6,918 nt of DNA from SKVJ01 sp964578745 (GTDB lineage: Bacteria > Chloroflexota > Dehalococcoidia > GIF9 > AB-539-J10): the NCBI GenBank assembly GCA_964578745.1, contig CAZODZ010000075.1, positions 1-6,918 of the forward strand, read 5' to 3'. Made by a program: the position numbers and the translations under genes. The notes under the pieces were generated by a model. It saw only the letters and a list, made by a program, of their open reading frames with translations, ran no database searches and was not told the DNA's origin. Below are positions 1 through 5,817 of this stretch, in pieces (the stretch's first letter is position 1; each line of letters starts with the position of its first letter).

Positions 1-651
1 CGGCCGCGCAGGTACGGGGTAGAGGTAGCAGGAGAGTTGAAGGAGCTATGGGAAGCAGCGGACTGCATCTGTTCGCGCAGGCTGCAGCCGTTCCTGCCTG
101 AATTGGTCGAGGCGCTGGCGCGCAAGGGACGGCTGGCACTGAGTACGGGGGTGATGGAACAACTGCTTGCGATGAGCCCGTCGGCGGTGGACAGGTTACT
201 ACGGCCGTATCGCAGGCAGGGAAGGCAGCACAGCCCCCCAGCGCGATGCGACCGGGGGAGCCTGCTGAAGCGGGAGATACCTGTACGGGCGTTTTTCCGG
301 CTGGGAGGAGAGACGGCCCGGCTTTCTTGAGGTGGACCTGGTGGTGCACTGCGGTGAAAGCACGGAGGGCTTCTATCTCAGCACATGGAACACGGTCGAT
401 GTGCACACTGGACGAGTTGAGTGCCAAGGCGTATGGGGAAAAGGGCAAAACAAAAGGTGGCAGAAGCCATACACCAGCTGCGCAAGAGACTGCCATTCGC
501 ATGCAAGAGCATCGAAGGCAACAGGGGCAGCGATTTCATCAACCGGGCACTCGACACACTATGGAGTCTCACCGATCAACAGCAAGGTCGGTATTGTGTG
601 GCAACACCAATTCTGACGCAACAGCAGCCCTTCGGTAACAGTTTCGTTTGA
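1..651 (+). pseudogene. Decayed integrase-type transposase, copy 1 (5' end outside window)
   Basis: This is the remnant of a DDE integrase-core transposase that would have moved its own insertion sequence. Frame 1 is open from the first base (RPRRYGVEVAGELKELWEAA), so the gene enters from the left and the TTG at 37 is not its start. A helix-turn-helix-like stretch, MSPSAVDRLLRPYRRQG, follows. Near 313 the reading moves to frame 2 (RPGFLEVDLVVHCGESTEGF, then VECQGVWGKGQ). Near 450 it returns to frame 1 (VAEAIHQLRKRLPF ... GSDFIN) and ends at a TGA inside the terminal repeat. The block HCGESTEGFY...VECQGVWGKGQ is one I recognise from this transposase family. The first catalytic Asp (VDLV, codon 335-337) survives. 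Where the family, as I recall it, has DNGSEFIN, this copy has NRGSDFIN, so the second Asp is lost. The C-terminal part with the catalytic Glu is missing. It cannot be functional. The exact IS family is not certain. Confidence 0.8.
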
Positions 652-658
652 CGCAACA
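614..658. repeat. Right-end terminal repeat of IS copy 1 (two-box)
   Basis: Two identical 10-bp boxes TGACGCAACA lie at 614-623 and 649-658, 35 bp apart, with TTCGGTAA at 631-638 between them. The reverse complement of this arrangement recurs at the left end of the second IS copy (4490-4534) with the same 35-bp period. This marks it as the terminal inverted repeat of the element, with the outer boundary probably at 658, ending in ACA. The boundary assignment is inferred from that match; no target-site duplication can be checked because the left end of this copy lies outside the window. Confidence 0.6.
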
Positions 659-1043
659 TGCACAGGAACCGAGACGTTTTCCACCCTACCCATACGCCAG
701 GCTGACACGCTAGCCGAGGAGATGGAAGAAAGCCACAAGCGCGGAGCCAGACACCCAACAAGGGCCTGTCTCACGTTCACTACGACAATACTGAACAGCT
801 TCGGCCAAACGATGGAATACCGAAGAGGGAGACGGCCAATAGTCAGATCTGGGCGCTGACTGCCCGTGCTAGCCCGCGTGGTGGCTGAAGCGGAAACGCA
901 GGCCGCCAGTGCCACGTGCAACCGATTCACCCCAAACGCAAAGTCAGCCCACAGCATCCCTGACACCGTGTGGCAGCCAGTCAACCTGGTTCTTTCAGTC
1001 GGTCTGGTCAAGCAGCCCACGAACGATCGTGGTTCTACCTGAT
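659..1043. other. Non-coding stretch between IS copy 1 and tctA
   Basis: I see no supported gene in these 385 bases. A long minus-strand open frame crosses the stretch, but it is continuous with a shadow frame inside tctA and shows no recognisable domain or start. Apart from the small hairpin at 1017-1032 the sequence looks like ordinary spacer or fully decayed mobile DNA. It serves as the 3' flank of the tct operon. Confidence 0.5.
1017..1032 (-). terminator. Short hairpin downstream of tctA, possible 3' end
   Basis: A perfect 6-bp inverted repeat CCACGA / TCGTGG with a 4-nt loop begins 11 nt past the tctA stop in the direction of transcription. It is the nearest candidate for an operon 3' end or a transcript-stabilising stem. 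No run of T follows it on the minus strand, so it is not a convincing intrinsic terminator. Confidence 0.25.
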
Positions 1044-2537
1044 CTAGTGACGGCTCGTTCGTAACCTGCCCAGAAGACGGATCAGTTTGTTCCAGAACAG
1101 AAATACCAGGAGTCCGCCCAGCACGATGATGGAGATGGGCCTTGTGAAGAAAGGAAGGAGGCTCCCTCCTGTCTGCATGAGACCCAGCCTGAGGTTTCTC
1201 TCGATTAGGGGTCCAAGTATTATCGCCAGGACAAGGGGGGGCAAAGGTATTCTGTTGTGCTCCATGTAGACAGCCAGGAGCCCAAAGAGAAACATCAGAA
1301 TAACGTCGAACATGCTGAAATTCAAGGAGTATGAGCCAACAATACAGAACAGCAGAATCATGGGCATGATAATGCTGTTGGGCAGCTTGAAAACAACGCT
1401 GAATGCCCTGATAGCCAGATAGCCGAGGGGAACCAGCATCAACTGCGTCATGATCCCAATCGCAAATATCCCCCGGACCAGCTCGCCGCTCTCTCCCACA
1501 AACATGAGCGGGCCCGGTCGGAGTCCGTAGATCATCGCCGCACCGAGTATGATGGCGGTAATCGAGTCCCCCGGAATTCCGAGCGCCAAGGCAGGAATCC
1601 ACGCCCCTGCGACACCGGCGTTGTTAGCGCTGGTGGGTGCGACTACGCCTTCTTCAATCCCTGTGCCAAATCTTTCGGGGGTTTTGGAACCACGCTTGGC
1701 CACGCCGTAGGAGACCCACGCAGCAATGTCAGCTCCCGCACCAGGGAGGCTGCCGATGAAGGTCCCAAGGAGGGCCGAACGCAGGATAAGAGCCCGATGC
1801 TTCCCGAGCCTGGACAGAACGTCAGCAATTGTAAATCTCTTCTTCTCGTCTACACTGGGCAGGTCCAAGTGTCTAGGTGTCGCGATGGTACGCAGAACCA
1901 CGGGGATGCCGAAGAGCCCGATCATCGCCGGAATGAAGCTTACCCCTGCGAGCAAGTTGACGTTGCCGAAAGTGAAGCGTGGGTAGCCCGTCACAATGTC
2001 AACGCCGATGGTGGAAACGAAAAGGCCTATCGCCACGGCTATTGCGCCCTTGACGAGCGTGCCTCTGGATATGACCACGCAGGTTGATAGCCCCAGTATC
2101 GCTACCCAGAGGAATTCGTAGAATGAGAACTTGAGGGCGACCGCGGCCAGTGCAGTAGCGCCCACAATCAGCAGAATGAAGCCAACCAGCCCACCGAGTG
2201 TCGAGCATATCAGGTCCAGATTCAATGCCAGAGAAGCCTTCCCTTGCTTGGTCATCTCGTAGCCGTCCAGCACGGCTGCTCCCGAGGAAGGAGTCCCCGG
2301 CACCTTGAGATACGTCGCCGGCAAATCACCGGCAAAGATGGCCACGCATGCGCAACCCAGGATCATGGCAAGTCCGCCCATCGGGGAAAGATAGTAGGTA
2401 ATCGGCACCAGGATAGCGGTGGCCATTGTGGCTGTCAGGCCAGGCATGGCTCCCACAAAGATGCCCAAGAACATGCCAGCTATCCAGGGGCCCAGAACCC
2501 CTATTTGTGCGATTGAAGCGACTACTTCACCAACCAT
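1044..2537 (-). CDS. tctA: Tripartite tricarboxylate transporter, large permease subunit TctA
   Basis: This is the large membrane subunit of a TTT-family secondary transporter (TctA/DUF112). It forms the translocation path and uses an ion gradient to import a substrate delivered by TctC. The 497 residues match the usual family length of about 500, and the protein is hydrophobic throughout with roughly a dozen membrane segments. Family signatures are intact: GAMPGLTATMA at about 29-39, VPGTPSS...LDGY at about 79-93, GSLPGAGADIAAW at about 262-274, EGVVAPTSANNA at about 296-307 and LGIPGDS at about 319-325. The two PG-containing loops reflect the internal duplication known for this family. The ATG start is supported by an AAAGG ribosome site 5 nt upstream (2543-2547). 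It is the last gene of the tctCBA operon, 34 nt after tctB. The substrate cannot be read from sequence; citrate, other carboxylates or aromatic acids are all possible. Confidence 0.95.
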   Translation of the reverse strand: MVGEVVASIAQIGVLGPWIAGMFLGIFVGAMPGLTATMATAILVPITYYLSPMGGLAMILGCACVAIFAGDLPATYLKVPGTPSSGAAVLDGYEMTKQGKASLALNLDLICSTLGGLVGFILLIVGATALAAVALKFSFYEFLWVAILGLSTCVVISRGTLVKGAIAVAIGLFVSTIGVDIVTGYPRFTFGNVNLLAGVSFIPAMIGLFGIPVVLRTIATPRHLDLPSVDEKKRFTIADVLSRLGKHRALILRSALLGTFIGSLPGAGADIAAWVSYGVAKRGSKTPERFGTGIEEGVVAPTSANNAGVAGAWIPALALGIPGDSITAIILGAAMIYGLRPGPLMFVGESGELVRGIFAIGIMTQLMLVPLGYLAIRAFSVVFKLPNSIIMPMILLFCIVGSYSLNFSMFDVILMFLFGLLAVYMEHNRIPLPPLVLAIILGPLIERNLRLGLMQTGGSLLPFFTRPISIIVLGGLLVFLFWNKLIRLLGRLRTSRH

Positions 2538-2571
2538 ACTCGCCTTTCTTCACAGCCAGTGGGCCCTGCCA

Positions 2572-3036
2572 TCAGGGAAGCACCACCCTCAGAACCATGG
2601 AAAACAGGGCAAACACGAATCCGGTAGAAAGGCAGGAAAAGAGAAGGCTTCTGGCCAGAGACAGCCCGTACGCCTTCATGAGCACAAACAGGAACACCAC
2701 GGTTGTTGGAATGAAACCCAATTTTCCCACAACCACGATGTAGACAACAGTGGCCGCCACGGTGATAATGATGTTGCGAAGGCCGATGGAACTGAGGGTG
2801 TACTGGTCTTCCAGGACCGGCGCATTATCGCCCTCAGCCTGAATTATGGGTTTCCGGCTCTGGAGCAGCAGTACCGTGCCGAGCACTATCAGAGTTCCGG
2901 CAATCACGCGGGGAAAGAGAGCCGGTCCGAAATCCGCCCCACGGGAAGCCGGGAAGCGGAAAGACATTCCAATCACGAAAACCGCGAAGGCTATTGCACC
3001 AGCCCCTGTGATAATATCCGTCTTCCGGCCTTTCAA
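2572..3036 (-). CDS. tctB: Tripartite tricarboxylate transporter, small membrane subunit TctB
   Basis: This is the small membrane subunit of the TTT transporter. It partners with TctA in the inner membrane; its exact role is poorly defined. The 154-residue protein has hydrophobic segments at about 8-26, 43-60, 88-103, 106-121 and 128-152. The loop GPALFPR at about 37-43 corresponds to the conserved GPxxFPR motif of TctB proteins, and a hydrophilic linker lies at about 61-80. The start is TTG. It is the only usual start codon between the upstream in-frame TGA and the conserved first membrane segment (the next ATG is codon 24), and GAGG sits 5 nt before it (3042-3045). The gene lies 122 nt after tctC and 34 nt before tctA, in the canonical order. 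The sequence is weakly conserved, as usual for TctB, so the call rests on topology, the GPxxFPR loop and position. Confidence 0.9.
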   Translation of the reverse strand: MKGRKTDIITGAGAIAFAVFVIGMSFRFPASRGADFGPALFPRVIAGTLIVLGTVLLLQSRKPIIQAEGDNAPVLEDQYTLSSIGLRNIIITVAATVVYIVVVGKLGFIPTTVVFLFVLMKAYGLSLARSLLFSCLSTGFVFALFSMVLRVVLP

Positions 3037-3086
3037 GTAGTCCTCAGACCTCTCGCTGCTTGCGCGACGTCACAATGGCAAGAAAC

Positions 3087-3113
3087 GGGGACGACAGTCA
3101 CCACTGCCGCCCC
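3087..3113 (-). terminator. Intercistronic hairpin between tctC and tctB (partial terminator or RNA-stabilising stem)
   Basis: On the minus strand the RNA reads GGGGCGGCAGT, loop GGTG, then ACTGTCGTCCCC. This gives about 11 base pairs with one bulged U and one G-U pair, followed by the moderately U-rich GUUUCUUG. It lies 45 nt after the tctC stop and about 50 nt before the tctB start. A stem here could cause partial termination or shield the 3' end of tctC mRNA, which would give more binding protein than membrane subunits. That pattern is known for other binding-protein operons such as malE-malF. The fold is read by eye; its function is inferred. Confidence 0.45.
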
Positions 3114-3158
3114 GCCTCATGCAATCATACCAGCGCGTACTATGGGCAGTCACCTGAA

Positions 3159-4154
3159 CTACGAGATCAGGCCTCCGGCCTTCAGAAGTCGTTCAGCTGC
3201 CTCATAGTCCTCTGCCATGAATGCGTCAAAGTCTTCGGGTCCCAGATAGAGCTGACCGAAACCTTGCTCGCTCATCCAGTCCTGCCAGTCTTTGCTGTCA
3301 AGGATTGTCTTGATGGCAGTATGCAGTGTGTTAACCACGTCGTCCGGAGTGTCCTTCGGTACGGTGATGCCTCTCCACGCACCGAGTTCCCAGTCTATCC
3401 CCACCTCTTTAAGAGTCGGGATGTCCGGGAAGGCCGGCAGTCGCTCGGCGCTCATGGTAGCAAGAGGAACCAACGTGCCTGCCTCGATCTGGGGTCCTGC
3501 CTCCACAATGCTGCAGGTTACCGCGTCGATGTGCTTGCCAAGCAACCACGTGATTCCCTCGGCAGCGCCTTTGCTGGGGAGCCATTCGATGACATCGGGC
3601 CCAACGCCGGCTTCGGCGAGCATGCCCAGCAGGGCCACATGCCACACACCACCTGTGCCGGTTCCAGAAACCTGGAGACCAGGGGTCTTCTTCACGTACT
3701 CGATCCAGTCAGAAGCATTCTCCCATCCATTCGCGGCGGCGTCCTCCGGATTGACCAGTAGACCAGCCGCATCCTTGTTAATCAATGCTACGCCTCTGAC
3801 ATTGTCATAGGCGATATCGGACCAGCCCATATGACGCAGAATACTGAGTTCCCAGGTCGACATACAGATTGTGTAGCCGTCCGGACTCGCCAGAGCACCT
3901 GCGTTGTGTCCTACAGCGCCGTTGCCGCCCGTCTTGTTGATCACCGCGACCGGCTGACCCAGTTCCACACTCATCTTGTCAGCCAGGTAACGCGAAATCC
4001 TGTCAGTTCCTCCCCCCGCACCCCAAGGACACACAAGTGTTATTGCTTTGTCCGGATATTCCGCCTTCGATACCGCACAGCCGGGAGCCACAAGAGTCAA
4101 AGCCACCCCTGCACATATCAGCAGTGTTACCAACTTCGTTGTTCTCAATCTCAA
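3159..4154 (-). CDS. tctC: Tripartite tricarboxylate transporter, substrate-binding protein TctC
   Basis: This is the extracytoplasmic solute-binding protein of the TTT system (TctC/Bug family). It captures the substrate and hands it to TctA-TctB. The mature part begins with the typical YPDKAITLVCPWGAGGGTD (about 33-51). NKTGG...GALASPDGYT (about 73-95) and PDIPTLKEVGID (about 243-254) also match family signatures. The N-terminus is a signal peptide: a basic MRLRTTK, a hydrophobic core to about residue 23, then APGC and VSKA. The protein may be lipidated at Cys26 or cut by signal peptidase I near Ala31; the lipobox is imperfect. The start is TTG, preceded by AGGAGGT 6 nt upstream. A longer frame back to 4274 exists but would add 40 charged residues before the signal peptide and ignore this ribosome site. 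The resulting 331 residues fit the family. It is the first gene of the operon; the ligand is unknown. Confidence 0.93.
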   Translation of the reverse strand: MRLRTTKLVTLLICAGVALTLVAPGCAVSKAEYPDKAITLVCPWGAGGGTDRISRYLADKMSVELGQPVAVINKTGGNGAVGHNAGALASPDGYTICMSTWELSILRHMGWSDIAYDNVRGVALINKDAAGLLVNPEDAAANGWENASDWIEYVKKTPGLQVSGTGTGGVWHVALLGMLAEAGVGPDVIEWLPSKGAAEGITWLLGKHIDAVTCSIVEAGPQIEAGTLVPLATMSAERLPAFPDIPTLKEVGIDWELGAWRGITVPKDTPDDVVNTLHTAIKTILDSKDWQDWMSEQGFGQLYLGPEDFDAFMAEDYEAAERLLKAGGLIS

Positions 4155-4160
4155 CTGAGC

Positions 4161-4167
4161 ACCTCCT
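4161..4167 (-). promoter_or_regulatory. Ribosome binding site deciding the TTG start of tctC
   Basis: AGGAGGT on the minus strand is a near-perfect Shine-Dalgarno sequence. It ends 6 nt before TTG (4152-4154), and that TTG opens directly into the signal peptide. This is the main reason to reject the longer upstream reading of tctC. Confidence 0.8.
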
Positions 4168-4349
4168 TTTCCCTGTCGGAACGCCACGAACGCTATCCTT
4201 CCACCGTACTGTCTATTCCAGCCACCCCCTCTCCACAGCAGTCTCGTTGAGTGGTTCCTGAGAAGCCCTCTCACAAGTAGTAACGCCAGAGCTACACCAG
4301 AAATACCACCCCGCCAGCAAGCCCAGGCACGTTGTCGACTTGGCTATGA

Positions 4350-4374
4350 CGACCATTCTTGACTATCATGGTCG
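4350..4374. promoter_or_regulatory. Inverted repeat upstream of tctC, candidate operator
   Basis: CGACCAT (4350-4356) and ATGGTCG (4368-4374) are perfect 7-bp inverted arms separated by 11 bp, giving 18 bp between arm centres. That geometry suits a dimeric regulator touching two major grooves. It lies about 200 bp before the tctC start, so it would act from a distance or mark a promoter that I could not identify. No regulator gene is present in the window. Confidence 0.25.
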
Positions 4375-4486
4375 CACACGACCGCTCATGCTGTCAATTC
4401 AGCGGGGTGCCAAGTGTAGACGGTCTGCGATTATGTTTATGCGCATCTCAGCTGGCCGAAGGTAGCGCCGTATTCAGAAGTGAAGC

Positions 4487-4507
4487 CCGAATTGCCTCAC
4501 AATTCGG
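4487..4507. repeat. Perfect 8-bp palindrome at the left edge of IS copy 2
   Basis: CCGAATTG (4487-4494) and CAATTCGG (4500-4507) are exact inverted repeats around a 5-bp centre, CCTCA. The palindrome overlaps the outer box of the IS left end. It may be part of that terminal repeat, an operator, or a short hairpin. No T-run follows on either strand, so it is not a good terminator. Confidence 0.45.
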
Positions 4508-4534
4508 ATTACCGAAAGTGATGGTGTTGCGTCA
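4490..4534. repeat. Left-end terminal repeat of IS copy 2 (two-box)
   Basis: An outer box AATTGCCTCA (4490-4499) and an inner box TGTTGCGTCA (4525-4534) lie 35 bp apart with TTACCGAA (4509-4516) between them. This is the inverted counterpart of the right end of copy 1: the inner box matches 10/10, TTACCGAA 8/8 and the outer box 7/10. The two-box plan with equal spacing at both ends is strong evidence for the element's ends, although each end comes from a different decayed copy. Confidence 0.6.
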
Positions 4535-4552
4535 CAAATAGACCAGTAGGGC

Positions 4553-5116
4553 ATGAGAGGAGAGAGTGTGAAGAAGTATGTGGAGGCCCTACGACGACGG
4601 CATGAGGGGAGCAGGAAGACAAAGCCCGGCGTTCTGAACACGTTCACCCCCTGACGGGATACGTCGTACGAGGTACCATCGGCAGAGGGGGGATCCAGCT
4701 GCTGACATGAAAGGCGAGGAAGAGCAGCAGGCGGAGGCAGTGGAGGCAACAGCATGGCGCGAAGGCACGTAAGACGTTGAAGGAGATCCGGAAGGTGCTT
4801 CTTCGGCCATGCTCCGGCGGTTGCAGCCTCACCCCGTGAAAATGACCGGGGTGACGGTCCGACAGGGCAGGACGGCCACGAGCACCGAAATGGCGCAGCT
4901 CCTGCAGAAGAGCCCATCGGCGATAGACCGGCTGCTGCAGCCGTATCGCAGGCAGGGAAGGCAGCACAGAGCCCCACAGCGCGATGCGACCGAAGAGCCC
5001 GCTGAAGCGGTCGATACCGATACGAACGCCTTCCGGTGTGAGGAGGGACAGCCCGGCTTTCTTCAGGTGGATCCAGTCGTGCACTGTGGTGAAAGCACAG
5101 AGGGCTTCTATCCCAC
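4553..5116 (+). pseudogene. Decayed integrase-type transposase, copy 2 (3' truncated)
   Basis: This is a second relic of the family seen at 1-651, in the same orientation, broken by several frameshifts. It begins with ATG 4553 or GTG 4568 (VKKYVEALRRRHEGSRKTK, an N-terminus typical of this family as I recall it). The reading hits a stop near 4652, and the next frame continues LTGYVVRGTIGR. The later part is readable in frame 3 (SPSAIDRLLQPYRRQGRQH, then GFLQVDPVVHCGESTEGFYP), with an excursion to frame 1 (KSPLKRSIPIRT) between. A 30-base block (4940-4969) is identical to copy 1 at 204-233, and collinear similarity runs to about 5112. Homology stops just after ESTEGFYP, where an unrelated integrase tail begins. 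The rest of the catalytic core is absent, so it is non-functional. Copy 2 supplies the N-terminal part that copy 1 lacks in this window. Confidence 0.75.
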
Positions 5117-5341
5117 TCTCCCAAGCTGAACGGCCACGTCGAGCGAGCACAGCGGACACATACAGAGGAATTCTACGAGCTTACCGGCACAGCCTTCGAT
5201 CTTGCTGAGCCCAACAAGGCACTACGGAAGTGGGAACACATCTATGATACCGTACGCCCACATCAGTCTCTCGATTACCTCACTCCTGCACAATTCCTGC
5301 AACAGTACCATCACAACCGAAAGGAGGTGATCTGTCACTAA
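5117..5341 (+). pseudogene. C-terminal fragment of a second, different integrase/transposase
   Basis: Frame 2 reads SPKLNGHVERAQRTHTEEFY and continues through WEHIYDTVRPHQSLDYLTPA to the tail RKEVICH and a TAA stop. This is the characteristic end of an integrase-core transposase of the IS3/IS481 superfamily type. The Glu in NGHVER corresponds to the third residue of the DDE triad, and RPHQ..L.Y.TP..FL is the usual C-terminal signature. About 74 codons remain; the N-terminal three quarters and the first two catalytic Asp residues are missing. It abuts the truncated copy 2 transposase, giving a chimeric relic that arose by deletion or nested insertion. No start or ribosome site belongs to it, and it is not expected to be expressed as a functional protein. 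Confidence 0.8.
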
Positions 5342-5363
5342 TCTACTGGACGAGTACAGCCTC

Positions 5364-5392
5364 TTGCTCCTCCCTATCGTAGCTGGTAGTAT
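5364..5392 (+). promoter_or_regulatory. Candidate promoter for acpS-yifB
   Basis: TTGCTC (5364-5369) and TAGTAT (5387-5392) are separated by 17 bp, and the -10 is preceded by TGG, giving an extended -10 (TGnTAGTAT). Transcription would begin near 5399, leaving a leader of about 23 nt before the acpS ATG. The -35 matches the sigma-70 consensus only 3/6, so this is a modest candidate. It sits between the integrase fragment and acpS, the expected place. Confidence 0.3.
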
Positions 5393-5421
5393 CTGATCTC
5401 GACCCTACCCACAACCCACGC

Positions 5422-5796
5422 ATGGGCGGCTCCTCAGTGGCAGAGATTGGCGTTGATATCATCGAAATTCCCCGTATCAAGACCGCCATCGAACGGTTCG
5501 GCGACCGTTTTCTGCGGCGTGTTTACACGGAGGCGGAAATCACAGCGTACCGCACGCGGCCCTCGTCACTTGCAACCCGCTTTGCCGCCAAGGAAGCCGT
5601 CATGAAGGTGCTCGGCACCGGCGCCCGCGGTGTCGGCTGGCACGACATAGAAATACTGTCTGAGTCGAGCGGTAAGCCCACCGTCTTTCTGCACGGTCGC
5701 GCCAGACAGCGCGCCGCAGCCATCGGCATCAGGACCATAAGCATCAGCCTGTCCGACTCCAAGGAACACGCAGTGGCGGTGGCGCTTGGCCAGTGA
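5422..5796 (+). CDS. acpS: Holo-[acyl-carrier-protein] synthase AcpS
   Basis: AcpS transfers the 4'-phosphopantetheine arm of coenzyme A to the conserved serine of acyl carrier protein, activating it for fatty acid synthesis in the cytoplasm. The 124 residues match the normal AcpS length. The N-terminal GVDIIEIPRI carries the Mg2+-binding Asp12. RFAAKEAVMKVLGTG carries the second metal-binding residue Glu58 and the basic Lys57 and Lys62. The C-terminal ISLSDSKEHAVAVAL matches the family's conserved SxSH.....A region with Asp in place of the usual His. The ATG has no clear Shine-Dalgarno sequence. A GTG five codons later (5437) would also leave the GVDI motif intact and is an alternative start. 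yifB follows 21 nt downstream in the same frame, suggesting one transcript. The gene is intact and looks like a resident core gene. Confidence 0.95.
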   Translation: MGGSSVAEIGVDIIEIPRIKTAIERFGDRFLRRVYTEAEITAYRTRPSSLATRFAAKEAVMKVLGTGARGVGWHDIEILSESSGKPTVFLHGRARQRAAAIGIRTISISLSDSKEHAVAVALGQ

Positions 5797-5817
5797 GAAG
5801 GGCGGTCTCCACCGCTG

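Larger units (their letters stand above)
4155..4489. other. Upstream region of tctC, between operon and IS copy 2
   Basis: No gene is supported in these 335 bases. The stretch must hold the tctC promoter unless transcription comes from the adjacent IS relic. A perfect TTGACA lies on the minus strand at 4392-4397, but no acceptable -10 follows at 16-18 bp. A TTGGCAC at about 4410-4416 fails the -12 half of a sigma-54 promoter. The inverted repeat at 4350-4374 is the most operator-like element. Confidence 0.5.

Noticed and set aside
559..1602. Long minus-strand open frame (347 codons) running from inside tctA to the IS copy 1 right end
   Set aside because: More than half of it is an alternative frame of tctA, the rest crosses the IS terminal repeat, and the translation shows no family motif. 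Chance openness is the simplest explanation.
2419..3207. Plus-strand 262-codon open frame across tctB
   Set aside because: It is antisense to tctA and tctB, whose membrane topology and motifs are clear; its histidine- and arginine-rich composition is typical of a shadow frame.
4155..4274. 40-codon N-terminal extension of tctC
   Set aside because: It would place charged, arginine-rich residues before a clear signal peptide, and the strong AGGAGGT precedes the internal TTG at 4154 instead.
4392..4416. Promoter elements upstream of tctC: a TTGACA -35 and a sigma-54-like TTGGCAC, both on the minus strand
   Set aside because: No -10 hexamer lies 16-18 bp beyond TTGACA, and the sigma-54 candidate has TGAA where the -12 TTGC should be.
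4474..5159. Long minus-strand open frames opposite IS copy 2 (216 and 171 codons)
   Set aside because: They are antisense to recognisable transposase sequence, start inside the relic and show no protein family resemblance.
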